Notes under the pieces: model-generated
What the model saw: the letters and a program-made list of their open reading frames with translations, nothing else
Databases searched by the model: none
Told to the model about the DNA's origin: nothing
Program-made: the position numbers and the translations under genes
DNA from: Alviniconcha marisindica
Taxonomy: Eukaryota; Mollusca; Gastropoda; Provannidae
Direction: 5' to 3'
Assembly (NCBI GenBank): GCA_018857735.1
Contig: JABMCL010000338.1
Span: forward strand, 115,001 to 179,000
Length of the DNA: 64,000 nucleotides
Shown: piece after piece, positions 1 through 13,200 of the stretch
Numbering within the stretch: position 1 is the first letter of the stretch
How the letters are laid out: each line of letters begins with the position of its first letter

Positions 1-900
<900 letters not shown>

Positions 901-1110
901 ACCACTTTTCTTTTTCTTTTCTTATTTCTTCGTTCTTTTTAGCACAAAATAAATACACATCTGGACCGCATTTTAAAATTATAACCCTTTCAGCTTCGTA
1001 AACAACCGCCATCCATGAAGTCGCCCTGTCATGACAAACAAGATCTAAGAGGCCGAGGGTGGTGACCACTGACATAGAAATACATTGTACATTTTTAGAT
1101 CAGTGGTCGA

Positions 1111-1330
1111 CAGAGCCCAGGAGCTGTGTCAGTGAAAATCGAGGTGGCCGTCCTGGGCTCCCTGTCCCTAATAGTCCTTATGGTCTCTGTGGACGTAAAG
1201 CAACATTGAACTGAACAGTGGTCGTCAGAGCTGAGAAGCTGTGCGAAAATCCGGGGTCCCTGTCCCTAATTTGTAGGGTCTCTGTGGACGTGAAGCAACA
1301 TTGGACTAAACAGTGGTCATGACCCGTTAG
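1111..1330 (+). repeat. Two tandem copies of a dispersed GGACGTAAAGC-type repeat
   Basis: Copies at about 1118-1218 and 1226-1320 share GAGCTGTG...GTCCCTAAT...TCTGTGGACGT...AAGCAACATTG. The same family recurs at 25606-25700, 25975-26060, 52970-53020, and inverted at 56005-56095 and 56745-56850. Part of it equals the 3' end of the SINE at 21-22.3 kb. Confidence 0.75.
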
Positions 1331-1458
1331 GCCGGCCGTGACGCGCCATGGCGGTCTGAGTGCCAGTGTTTACTACTTGAAATCCCGCTAACCGTCAACG
1401 TGATTTCTAGGCAAGTAGGGGTCTAAATTGAAAACAAAATCAACTGAGAGTTTGTCAA

Positions 1459-1737
1459 CAAACAAGGGAGTTAATTAGCACTCGTAATACGTAACACAAG
1501 TACAACAACCGAGAAAGACCCGACTGAGTCGCCTACGGTAACTCTCAGCTGGCATGCGAGTAAACAAAGTACATAAACTGACTCAGTCCAACTGAGGTAC
1601 ATCCTCAAAATCTGGTGGAGTTTATGTACCTTGTATTTACACGCATGCCAGCTGAGAGTTACCATAGGCGACTCAGATCTTCAGGTTGTTGTACTTGTGC
1701 TACGTATTTCGAACACTAATTTACTCACTTGTTTGAC
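1459..1737. mobile_element. Foldback (long inverted repeat) element
   Basis: Two arms of about 115-120 bases (1459-1577 and 1618-1737) are inverted copies of each other around a loop of about 40 bases. Landmarks shared by the arms are TAACTCTCAGCTGGCATGCG / CGCATGCCAGCTGAGAGTTA, GGCGACTCAG and GTTGTTGTACTTGTG. No protein is encoded. A MITE or foldback element is the simplest reading. Confidence 0.75.
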
Positions 1738-1793
1738 TCGATGGTTCACCACGAGCGCTCTGGGCCTCGTTGTGTTTCAGATTTGAGAGTATA

Positions 1794-1794
<1 letters not shown>

Positions 1795-1892
<98 letters not shown>

Positions 1893-1899
1893 TGGGTGT

Positions 1900-1945
<46 letters not shown>

Positions 1946-1970
1946 TGTGTGTGTGCGTGTGTGTGTGTGT

Positions 1971-2043
<73 letters not shown>

Positions 2044-2160
2044 TGTGTGTTGTTTCATTCCCACCATTAATGTCAAGTTTTTATTTTGTGTGGTGGTGGT
2101 GGTGTGGTGGTGGTGGTGGTGGTGGTGGTGGTGGTGGTGTGGTGTGTGTGTGTGTGTGTG

Positions 2161-2212
<52 letters not shown>

Positions 2213-2216
2213 TGTG

Positions 2217-2248
<32 letters not shown>

Positions 2249-2363
2249 TCCCCCCCCCCCCCTCTCTTCTCTGTCTGTCTGTCTGTGTCTGTGTTGTGTC
2301 TGTCAGTGTCTGTCTGTCTGTCTCTGCTCTGTCTGTCTCTGCTCTGTCTCTCCTGTCTCTCTG

Positions 2364-2452
<89 letters not shown>
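1795..2452. repeat. Compound (GT)n/(GTGC)n/(GGT)n/C-run/(CT)n microsatellite
   Basis: (GT)n and (GTGC)n 1795-2051, (GGT)n about 2090-2140, (GT)n 2141-2246, C-run 2249-2261, CTGT/(CT)n 2265-2452. No coding content. Confidence 0.97.
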
Positions 2453-2455
<3 letters not shown>

Positions 2456-2796
2456 GTTATATTTGGTGACTGTAACCCGCCTGAAACGTTTTACCATATT
2501 GTGCCTCCCATCAGTTTATAACGCATTTACCCACCAAATGTTTTGCTATTGATGATTTCATAGCCCCATGTATCCCCCTTCATTCCTGCCTGTCTCAGTC
2601 ATATCATGTTTGTCGTCTGAACTTCATTTATTCCATGTGTGTACTGGTGTTACGTTGATTAGAAAATGTGTACATGTATAATTAGATCTAGAGTTACCCC
2701 TTGTTTGGGCGAGGGCTGGATGTAAAAAAGGCACACATGCTTATCTATTACCCTCGAGAGAATTTTATTTTATCTTATCTGATCCGTGATCTGACT

Positions 2797-2865
<69 letters not shown>

Positions 2866-2958
2866 CAGCTTTTATCAGTTTGTTTGGTCTTTGTTTTGGT
2901 TGTTGTTGTTGTTTTGTCACGAAAAACAACAACACCCTAAAACAAAAGAAAAACTCAG

Positions 2959-3033
<75 letters not shown>
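2797..3033. repeat. (CT)n and (GA)n tracts in inverted arrangement
   Basis: (CT)n at 2799-2861 and (GA)n at 2963-3033 flank about 100 bases whose TTG-rich and CAA-rich halves are also roughly complementary, so the whole block can form a long hairpin. Confidence 0.85.
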
Positions 3034-3035
<2 letters not shown>

Positions 3036-3349
3036 ATATATAATAGGACTTCATATCGTAAGAGTCATTGTACGCACAGTAAACCGCGCGGTCGTATTTA
3101 CATAAGAACTTAAAACGAATCAAACGCTCGGATACTACAAACAAAATAACGGAGTTAGAGAATAACATACTGAAAATTAAGATATCCAAATGACAGCAAA
3201 CGAACTCATCTTCTTCCTTTTTTCCGCCCTTCATTTTACTGTGGGAATCCCAGTAGTTCGGGCAATATTCCACAACGGCATGAATGATTTTTTTTTTTTT
3301 TAAGCGATTAATAAAAAGATTGATTAGTGGATATGTGGTAAACAAATCA

Positions 3350-3573
3350 TTAACCCCTTCACTGCCCCAGACTAAATTTCCGGGCTTGCAAACAGTATAT
3401 TTGACGGTCCTATAACAAATCTGCTTTCAATACTGGGAATTTTGATAGAAATCCTTTCACGTGTTCACGTGCTCATGCGAAGGGTAAAAAAAGCCTTAAT
3501 GATTTAAAGTTTGGCAATTTTATTAGTCGTTTTCCGAGTAACGCCACAGCAAGTTTGGCAGTGAAAGGGTTAA
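3350..3573. mobile_element. MITE with TTAA ends (piggyBac-like)
   Basis: The element starts TTAACCCCTTCACTGCC and ends with the inverse, GGCAGTGAAAGGGTTAA, giving terminal inverted repeats of about 13-17 bases with TTAA at both ends. TTAA targets and TIRs beginning CCC/CCY are piggyBac features. It is 224 bases long and has no coding capacity. It ends about 85 bases before the basigin promoter motifs. Confidence 0.7.
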
Positions 3574-3657
3574 GACACTAGTTAATAATTATCAGCCTTT
3601 TTCTGTCCTAAACATGAAACAGACTATATTCAAAACAGCGCAGCTAATTTTGTTGGA

Positions 3658-3690
3658 GCATGCGCAGTGAGACAGATCGGAAGCCATCTT
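3658..3690 (+). promoter_or_regulatory. Probable TATA-less promoter/5'UTR of the basigin-like gene
   Basis: An NRF1-like site GCATGCGCAGT (3658-3668) and a YY1-like core GCCATCTT (3683-3690) lie 50-85 bases before the start codon. Both are typical of broad housekeeping promoters, and YY1 sites often sit just inside the transcript. No TATA box is evident. The transcription start is not known. Confidence 0.4.
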
Positions 3691-3742
3691 CTACAGCGGG
3701 CACGAACAGTTCAGGGAATTACGACGACGACCTGATCGGAAA

Positions 3743-3791
3743 ATGTGGCTGAAAATTTGTGTTTTAGTCCTTTGTGGCATTTACTCAGCAC
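3743..3791 (+). CDS. BSG: Basigin-like exon 1: start codon and signal peptide
   Basis: Encodes MWLKICVLVLCGIYSA plus the first base of Arg17. It ends at a consensus donor GTAAGT (3792). The ATG was chosen because it opens a hydrophobic leader that joins in phase to exon 2. Confidence 0.85.
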
Positions 3792-4225
3792 GTAAGTAAA
3801 GGTTCAGTTGTCTTATACAACGTTACAGTTGCGTCAGGTGTGTTCTAGTCGTTATTTGTGAGGTCGATGATCTTTTCGGCCGGACAGTCAGCGAAAATGT
3901 CCCAAAATTGGATCAGCTGATTGCAGCCGCTGCTGCTCATCGTTTAGGTTATTTATTCCGTCTTTCAGCTGTGAAAGCTCACGGGTCTTTCTCAGCCAGT
4001 GACATTTATTCTCTTAAATAACGGAATAGTATTCATGAGGTGTTTTTTTTTAAATGTTTCTACTGCCCGTCCAATCAAGCGCATGCTGATGTCAGAACTC
4101 CGTGCATTTCTCAGTCAAAGACAGTTTTACGTCAGCCTACAAATAAATAATTCGGACAGCGAGTATGAACTATGATGACAGAAAATTATAAAACAAAAAT
4201 GCATCCTTGAAGAACCAGCACAGTG

Positions 4226-4264
<39 letters not shown>

Positions 4265-7200
4265 GTGTGTGTGTGTGTGTCACTGTGTGTGTGTGTGTGT
4301 CACTGTGTGTGTGATACTGATAGGGTGGCATATAATGAAGAACTTCAGGAAGAGCTTTGTTTTAACTTATTTTAAGTTAATCTTGAGCGTTGGGAATTAT
4401 TTGATTTATATGGTCGGTAGATCTTTATTATTATAGTTTAGCTTGTAAAAATTGTAAGCCATTTGGGATAATTTTACACACCCTGGTAATCAAAGGTATC
4501 AAACTGAAATTGAAAAGGTATGGCATGACAATGATGCCAAGTATGTGGTGTGCCAACTGCCATGGATGTAATGCTGGCTACATGATCCTTGAAGGATAGC
4601 TGGTTGTTGATGAGGACACCCAAATCGTTTTCAACTTCAGTGACACTGACAGTAAGTAGTGACGAGTGTTAGACTAGTGACAGCAAATGCTTAGAGCCGT
4701 CTGTCAGCATTGTTTACTGAGCCTCTGAGTCTGACTGCTCCTGACCAATCTTAAAAAGGATTTTGCACTTTTGAAGGTGAAACTGAGACTTGACAATATT
4801 CAGACCACTGATCAGTTACACAAGACTGTCCAGATCATCTTGGACTATTGTAATTGTTGTATCAGCTGCAGTGTTACATTCAGTATTTAATGTTAATTTT
4901 ATCAGTGTCATATAAAATCCAGCATTACTGCATCAGTACATGCTTCTAGCTTATTGTTAACATGAGCCATTCTTAATGACACAGGTCAAGTCGCGTCACA
5001 AAATCAAAAACAAGATTGGGCAAAGGTGATCTGGGGTCATTCTTAATGAGCTTGGTCATGAGATCAAAAAGGAAGGCTTGATACAAATGATAGCCTAGCT
5101 TTTGATCTTGTTGCCTACCATGATCTAGCCCATTGGGATGACCCCAGGTCAGTACTGTGTTTAATATCGCTTTTGATTTTATAACCTACAGTGGCCACCC
5201 TCAGGGGATATTCTTAAGAATGGTCCATTATGGCATGAAAAATTATGTTGAATACTTGTAGTTGTACTAGTTATACTTATAGGCCATGTATTACAGAAAT
5301 TCTGCAGCTGATAATTGTTTTCCCCACATGTTTCAGGGTCACTGACAATTACACCTTCCAAAGGCATTTTTAGTGTTGCGGAGGGGTCCTACCTGCAAGT
5401 CAACTGCTCTAGTCGAAATGGCGTCCAGTGGAGTGCTGTGCCATCTGGTGCCATGAGCACTCTGAACCAAGGCAGTGTCACAGCAAATGGAGACAATATC
5501 AGCACCTTGACATTTGAACAAGTGAAAAAGACCAATGAAGCCACTTTCACCTGCAAAGATGCGACATCCCAGGAAGAACAAAGTTTTCAATTGAAAGTGT
5601 TCAGTGGTAAATGTTGAGGCAGTTACTGATTTAGAGTTGCACAGTTTGAAAAAGACATATCTATAGATGACATACCTATGTCATAACTGTCTAGTGTCAG
5701 TGCTTTACTATTAGTTTTTTAACTGAATGTGTTCTCATGGACTGAATTTTTGCTTCAGTTTGAAACATTGATAAGACTTAAATTTAAATCAAATGAAAAC
5801 TACAATCAGGATTTAGGGGGAATTAGGTTGCAAACAGCTTTTTAAAGTTTTATCAGTGGAACAGTAGTGCAGTTTATTCTACTGTGAGTTTCTTTTGTTT
5901 CCACTGTAATTTATTTACTCTAGATGAAGGTCCCCCACCCAGCCCTTGCACTCACCGGATTACTAATACTAGTGATCACATTGCCTTTCTCTGAAATTTC
6001 TGCATGGTGTACAAAGTACACTGACAGACTAAGTCATGCTGTTTTTGTTTTTGTTACAGTGACAACAGTAGAGGCGGAGTTTGCGTACAATCAAAATGCC
6101 ATGTTGCACTGCCAGGTGGATGATGCCAACAAGACATACACATACTCCTGGAGGAAGGGAGAAACACCAGTGGACAAGATTCAGGCTAGAGAGAAGCAGA
6201 AATATGTTCAGCATAAAAATGGCTCTTTGGAGATCCAAAATCCATGTGAGTGCATCATTATTCAGGTCCTGGAAAAATTCTTAGTGAAAACAATGACAAA
6301 AGCTTTTTATTAAGATTATGTGTGTGTGTGGGCACCCTCTCATGCAGCTAATAATCGTGCTTTGATGTTATGCATTCTTGTCGGCTTCCTCTGTGTGGTA
6401 TGCGGGGCAATGTGTTCATCAAACACATGGCTTGGACATGTGGAGAATGCAATTTTCATTGGCCCGTTCACAGAACAGTGAGTGATGTAGTGGAGGAACC
6501 CCTGTTGCAGCACGTTTTGTCACCAACAAGGTCGTGACAAATCGTGCAGGCATTGTACCTTTTTCACTTGCTTATCTGTACCTGTGATATTGTGTGTGTG
6601 TGTTGTGCAGGGGGTGGGGGTGGAGGTACCTGCATGCGTGCACGTGTGCGCATGTTTTGATGACCCTCAGATGGGTACTTGGGTACTGCGGACACAGAAA
6701 TACTGAGAACCCAGCGCTTTCAAGTGCACTCTCTTTTTAAGAAATGATGTACATTTGGAATATTTTATGCACCTTACAAGTTCTCAATATTTGCGAGGCA
6801 AGTGAAAGTTAACGTAAGAGGTTTAGGTCTCTGTTCTTGTGTCTTGTTATGTGTGTGACATCTGTCGATTGCTGTTGATGCTCCATTTTCTTTCTCTCTT
6901 GGTGGGGTTTCATTGTCGGTGGAAGGATCAAAGGTTGTTGGGGTCCGGAAAGACAGTTTGCAAAAGAATTTCGACCATCTGGGTCTAGGTGGCCTAAGAG
7001 TAGCTGGGAAAATAATAATTAATAGTAACGAAAACATGTTAGGCACATATTATGTTAGGCTTCATGGAATGAAACATCACACCCAAAGTCAGTCCATGTT
7101 TACCTTCTGTCTCATCAAACTATACCAGCCATTCAGTGAAACAATAATATACCTACGGGACATCCACAACACATTGTCAAACCACATTTTCACTTCTCTC

Positions 7201-10200
7201 AATATCTGTAGTTATTATACATTTCACAGAGCTACGGGCAGCAGTAGCCTCGTAGTCTATTCAAAGCAATACAGAATTTCAGTTTAGCACTGATTAAGGC
7301 GGGAATAATTATTTTAAAAAACAGTACACCACAAGACACACACGGACATTTGCGCCCTGCCACAGACAAATTTATATCAACACACACACACACATCAAGG
7401 GAAGAGGAAAGACAGATTATAGTGTTGCTGGCGAAGGGGTGACAAAACATGCCGGAGTGACAAAACGTGCAGGCAGTGCATCAGATTTGACACGTTTTGT
7501 CACCTTAGTGACAAAATGTGCCATAGTGACAAAACATGTCACAACAGCCCCCTTCAATTCAGTTAAAATTAAGTCGCTGAGGAAAGTGCTGACTTGATTG
7601 TTGCATAAGAATGATAAGATCATTGCTGAGGTTGTTGTTTTACAATGTGGAGAGAAAATATGTTGAGTAAACTCCTAGTTAAGAAGGTGTAGGACCTAAA
7701 GCAAGGAAAGTCAAATTCATAATTTTGGAACAGTCACGCAACAGCTCCCTTGTAATGTGTCACTTTTTCTTAAGATTCAGTCCTTTCGTAGAAGTACCTG
7801 TGTTTATGGAATATTAAAGAGGAGGGTAGGGTGTGGAGGATGTAATATAAAATTTTGTGTCTTGAAGATGATGTGACATGTTTGGTTGTGGTTGACACAG
7901 GGGCTTGTAGGCATTAACTGCCATCATTGTGATTGTAAAAAAGATAAAATTGGAATCATGTGATCTACTGTCTATGTTACCTGTCAACTGACAGAATATG
8001 ATGTTGCCAGATGGCATACTGAAGTGGACTGTGGTTGACAAGATGTGCATTTTTGTGTCTTTGCAGCTCGTGACTATGCTGGTGTGTACACCTGTATTGC
8101 ATCGTATGGAGACAGTGGAAACCAGTCCTCTATCGTGATTAACGTCACCTACTTTGGTCAGTCTTTACTCATAGACCCCTGGTCAGGGTTTTGACACAGC
8201 GCTCTTCCCATTTTTATTTTGCCTGATGTCACTTTGATGGGTTCTGTACCTGTAGACAGACAATTGCTCTTGCATAATTTGAGATGGGCTAGTTAGATGA
8301 CTTCTGTACCTCTAGAGAGGTGGACAGTTGCTCTTGCATAATTTGAGATGGGCTAGTTAGATGGCTTCTGCACCTCTAGAGAGATGGACAGTTGCTCTTG
8401 CATAATCTGAGAAAGGGTTACTCTTTTGCTCCAGCCATAGTAGTCGCATGATGGTTGGTGCTCATGTTTTATGTATTTATATGAACACTTGTCAAGCGCC
8501 TCATCTGAAGAATAGCCTTAAGTGCCTTACAGTGGTAACTGTAGTGCTATTGTCTGTGTCTGTGCTCTAGTCATATGTGACTCAGAATGAGTGACTGTAG
8601 TTTTATACAGTGCGATTAGCTGCAGTGCTGTTTGGTTGTAACATAGCTGGTGCAACATGAAACTGCTGCCATCTTGGCTTTCTGGATTGAAACAAAAAGT
8701 AAAAGAATTGCTTGAACACAGGTGTTACAGTAAGTGAATATTAGTTGATGCAGAGTTTGTCCGTGTTGTCTTTTTCTTACTTGGGTTTCATATTTTGGTT
8801 AAAATAGACTGCATTTTGAGAGAGTGATTTATTTATGTGTATGGCATTTGTCTGCTACAGCTTCACCCAAAGTCATTCCCTTTGAAAAGTCCAAGAACTT
8901 GGTGCAGGATGAGAAGCTGACGATTGAATGTAAAGTGCTTGGCTACCCCAAACCATCCATCACCTGGTTCAAGGACAACGAAGAGGTCAAGGTCAGTATG
9001 CGTAACAAGCTGCACCCACATAGGTTTAAAGTTTGGCAGGAGGGCATCCTTCATCTTTGTCGTTACACAGCTCTGAAAGTCTGGGAAAGCAAGTGGAGTT
9101 GTACAGGAGGCCATTTTCAGGCTTCAAAAGCCGGGGTGTAGAAAACTAGATATTGCATTAAGAGTATACCTGCAAAAGGTGTGACACTTTACCAAAATAA
9201 AAAATGGATGGACATTTGTGCTCAGATTCAAAGGCAAAAACAAAGAGGGGGGGGGGGGGGGGGTGCTGTATTGTGCTCATGTATATATATATATGCACAA
9301 AAATGAGAAGACGGGGAAACTTCCATTACTGAAATATGAAGCTGCATTTAGCCATATCCATTATTACCAGAATGACAGCAGTCAACATTATGGCCCTTAT
9401 TGGGCTTTAACTAATACAGGTTGCTGTGCTGTGCATACTGGTTTGGGTAGGTAAAGTGTTTGGCTGACCTGGGCCCTGTCTCATCTGGTTCTAAAAAAAG
9501 TAACAAGATTGAAGCAGGTGCTGGTCTGTCCCAAATTCGCCTGATCGGTAAAAAGGAATGCGATCTTCCCGTACTCTTTTCTCTGCTTCTGATGCTCTTA
9601 TCCTCCAGAACCCTTGTACCAGACTTTCCACACCTTTTCTATCTTTGGATCTTCTACGTGGCATGACATTCCTCTTGGAAAGAATCTTTCACTCTGGACT
9701 TGTTCAGACTTTACCTCAAGGCCTTTCTTTTTCCTAAACAATAGACCTGCCATGGTTTCCATTCTGTGCAGCTATCTTCTTCCACTGTGTGTGCAGGTGC
9801 CTGCATGTACATGTATGCACAGAGCCTCTGCAGACAAGAGTTTACACTGTAGAAATAGGTTAACTATTATTAGATAGGTAGATAAAATGCTTGGTCATTC
9901 CATAGCTTCTGTTATTCATATTGCTGGGTTCCTTACACCTTAGTCTGTATCCTTGTTTGGCTTTAAACCTGTGTGTGAAATAGTTTTAAGCTTTGGATAG
10001 ATTCTGTGTGCTAATATTGTCATCTGACAATAAAGTGTATTTGTCTTTATTTTCAGGGTGAAGAAGGCTCTCGCTATAAGCTGAAAACTGCTGCCACCTA
10101 TGATGGTGCCCCCATAGACAACGCTAAGCTGGAGATTGCCTCTGTAGACTTTGATGACGCTGGCGAGTACAAGTGTTTGGCAAGCCACCAGATGTGGGCT

Positions 10201-13200
10201 GACACCAATTCCACACAGACCATCCTTGTTCGTGTCAAAGGTTGGTCATACTCTTTCACACCAGTTCTGATCTTGCTGAACTTTAATTCAGTTCAGGTCA
10301 ATAGAGCAGGAAATGAGTTCCCATTGCTTTGGGAATCGATATGCATGGGTGCGTTTGTTCAGGCAGGAGCCAATTTTTTGATTCACAAAATTTGGCTTTT
10401 TTATTACATGGTTCACTTGAAGTGCCTGAAACCTTTTGTCAAAATGCGCAAAACGTACTTCTGCAAGTGCTGTCCCTTGTCACAGCGTCAGTTCTGGTTT
10501 TGCAGTCAGTCATTTTTCTTTAAACAAAAGTCAGTGTGGGCAGCATTCAGTTTCATTATGAAAACTCTTGAAAAATATGATTGTGCAAAAGTTAAAGAAA
10601 TGTGCAACAGCTGCTGCATGTAAAAACAGGAGGGAAAAAAATGGAGGTGGGATTGGAAAAGGACAAACTTAGCACACATTTCCATTATGAATACTTTCAT
10701 ATCCACTGATGCTCCTGGTACGTTGTTTGCAACTGGGTTCTGCAGTATGGGAGTAGCAGCAATTCAGTGGATGAAAACCGTCTGTTAGTGCTGAGATCCC
10801 AGAAAGACACAAACTGTTCCAAGAGCTGAAGAATGTATGGTACCACCTTTAGAAACAAGTAAATTGCCTGCTTGAAAGCTGTGTTGTGTTTTATTGTGAA
10901 AAACACCTTCTGTTCTTGGAGATTTGAACTGGACATTTTGCTAAGTCTGTTACCCTGTAGGCACCCTAATAATCTTGAAAACCCTGTTCCATTTGGAGCA
11001 CATTAATAGCTAGTTCAAACCTGGCTCTGCATATTTTAATTGCCTTTATTGTGAGTGTAACTTTGAGATGAACAAATGGGATTTGCCTTAAAGGAAAAGT
11101 CCAAGGTTTTTAAGTATGCAAAATGACCATCGAAAAGATTGACAAATGAGTCACTAGTTTACGATTTAATGAAATAAAAAAATGTTTTTAAATGTTTATG
11201 TTTGTTTTTAATCGATTTTATTTTCTGTAGGCTAGCTGAAACTGCTGTCTCGGGTTCTCCATCAGTCATGTGACTTTCTCGGAAGTGACGTCAGTCTGGG
11301 GAGTCAGTGCAGTTGCCATCTTAGATTGTTCATTCAGTGTGTATACGTGTGGTCGACAAAAAGCTCTAACCATGCAGCAAACTGTAACAACTCACAAGCA
11401 TCCCAAAGCATAACTATGCACGAGTTCCCGCAGAATCGACCTGCTGTGAGGCGAAAATGGGTCAGATTTGTACAATTCAAACGAGCTGACTTTGACGCTG
11501 CACCGCAGTCAGATACACTGATACCCTGAAACAAGCGCTAACAAGGCAAAGACAAAAGGTCTAACATGAATGCCTACAGCAGAAAAGGCTGTGAAAGAAA
11601 GAGACTGTACACAAATGCCTGTGGCAAAGAAAGTAAGATATAAACCCCAAACTAGTGCTGGTGGCAAACGAAAAATGGCTGCCCTAATCAGGCAAGCAAA
11701 CAGCTGACACCAAATGAAAGAAACAAAACAACTGAAACCACCTCAGAACCCCAAATGGTTGCCTACCTGCAAGCATGAGGTGGAAAAAACACCACCAAAT
11801 CAAAACAGTATAATAGACTACTATCTGCAACAAAGTAGTGGATGACTACAGTCATAAGAGCACAGAGCAAAAATAACTGCCAATGACAAACAGATAGAAA
11901 GCCAAACTAACCCTCACTAACCCAGCTTCCATCTAGAAAGACAAAGGCTGCAGACTGATAAAGCAAAACGCTAATCAGGACTACCGATGACAAAGCATCG
12001 GGATGTAAACAAATGCAGACAACAAGAGAAATGCAAAATGGCTGCCCTAATCAGGCAAGCTAACAAGCGGTATGAAATGGCCAATAAGCCAAAGATAATT
12101 TAAAAAACGTATGGTGAAAAAGAAGGGGGAAAGAGAGGAAAAAACAACAACACTTTCTGAAAAGAAAGAGAAGGCAAGTAGTGTCAGTGGGCAACAGGAC
12201 AAAGGCTGGATACTCGTAATCAATGTACATGATACAACCCACTTAGCAGTGACAACAACACGGCGGGGCAACAGATGCTCATGAACTACCCCACACAAAG
12301 AAAGAATGAGCAGTCTCATTAAACATTGAGACTACCCCCCTCAATCGATCATCGTAAATGAACGATATATCTTGAGAAACAAAAGGGCAAGCCAAGAGAA
12401 AAGACAATGAATGGCAAGAACCGGTAACTAGCCCAAACCCTAACTCAGGGAGGCCACGAAATCACTAGTCTATTGAACTAGAACGAACAAAACTTTTTAA
12501 TTTTTTCATATGATGAAACAAACATGGATAAATTGGGAAAATAAAATAAAACACCCAATAAAAGGCAGGCTCCCTGTTGAGGCCCAGCCTGTTGTGAAAG
12601 CTAGAGTAAACAGAATGAAAAAGACTGAAACGCCACGCACCTAACAAGGCTCGAGAAAGATGAAATAACAAGGAGGAAATAAACAAAGGCCCAACTACTG
12701 CCAATGGTGTCGGAGCTTCATCCTTGGAGATTTGAACTGGATTTTTTAAGTCGGTTACCCTGTGGCTACTAGCCATTTTGCAGCGACTCCCCAGAGCGAC
12801 ATAGTGCGCATATGTGCACATGATTTTCAGCGTCATGGCGATGCTTTCGATATGACAGAAAATGCCTGTTTTCATGCACAATTTCACCTACATCATTGTT
12901 TTCAGCAAACTTTAACGGAAATCGTGTCAAAAATCACCCCAAACCTTGGACTTGTCCTTTAATGATAGAACACCTTGATGCAAATGGAACTCATTAATAG
13001 CTAGTTTAAACTTGACTCTACAAGTGGTTTAACTTTAGCTTTGAGAATGAGATGCGCAAATGGGATTTGCTTGTCTGTTAATGTTATTAAATGACAGTTT
13101 TTGCTTTTCAACAGTTTCACAGTAATCCAATGTGTGTGTGTGTGTGTGTGAAGTCAACAAGAATAAGGGTGAGGTTTTTACTTTGTTAATAGAGAACAGC

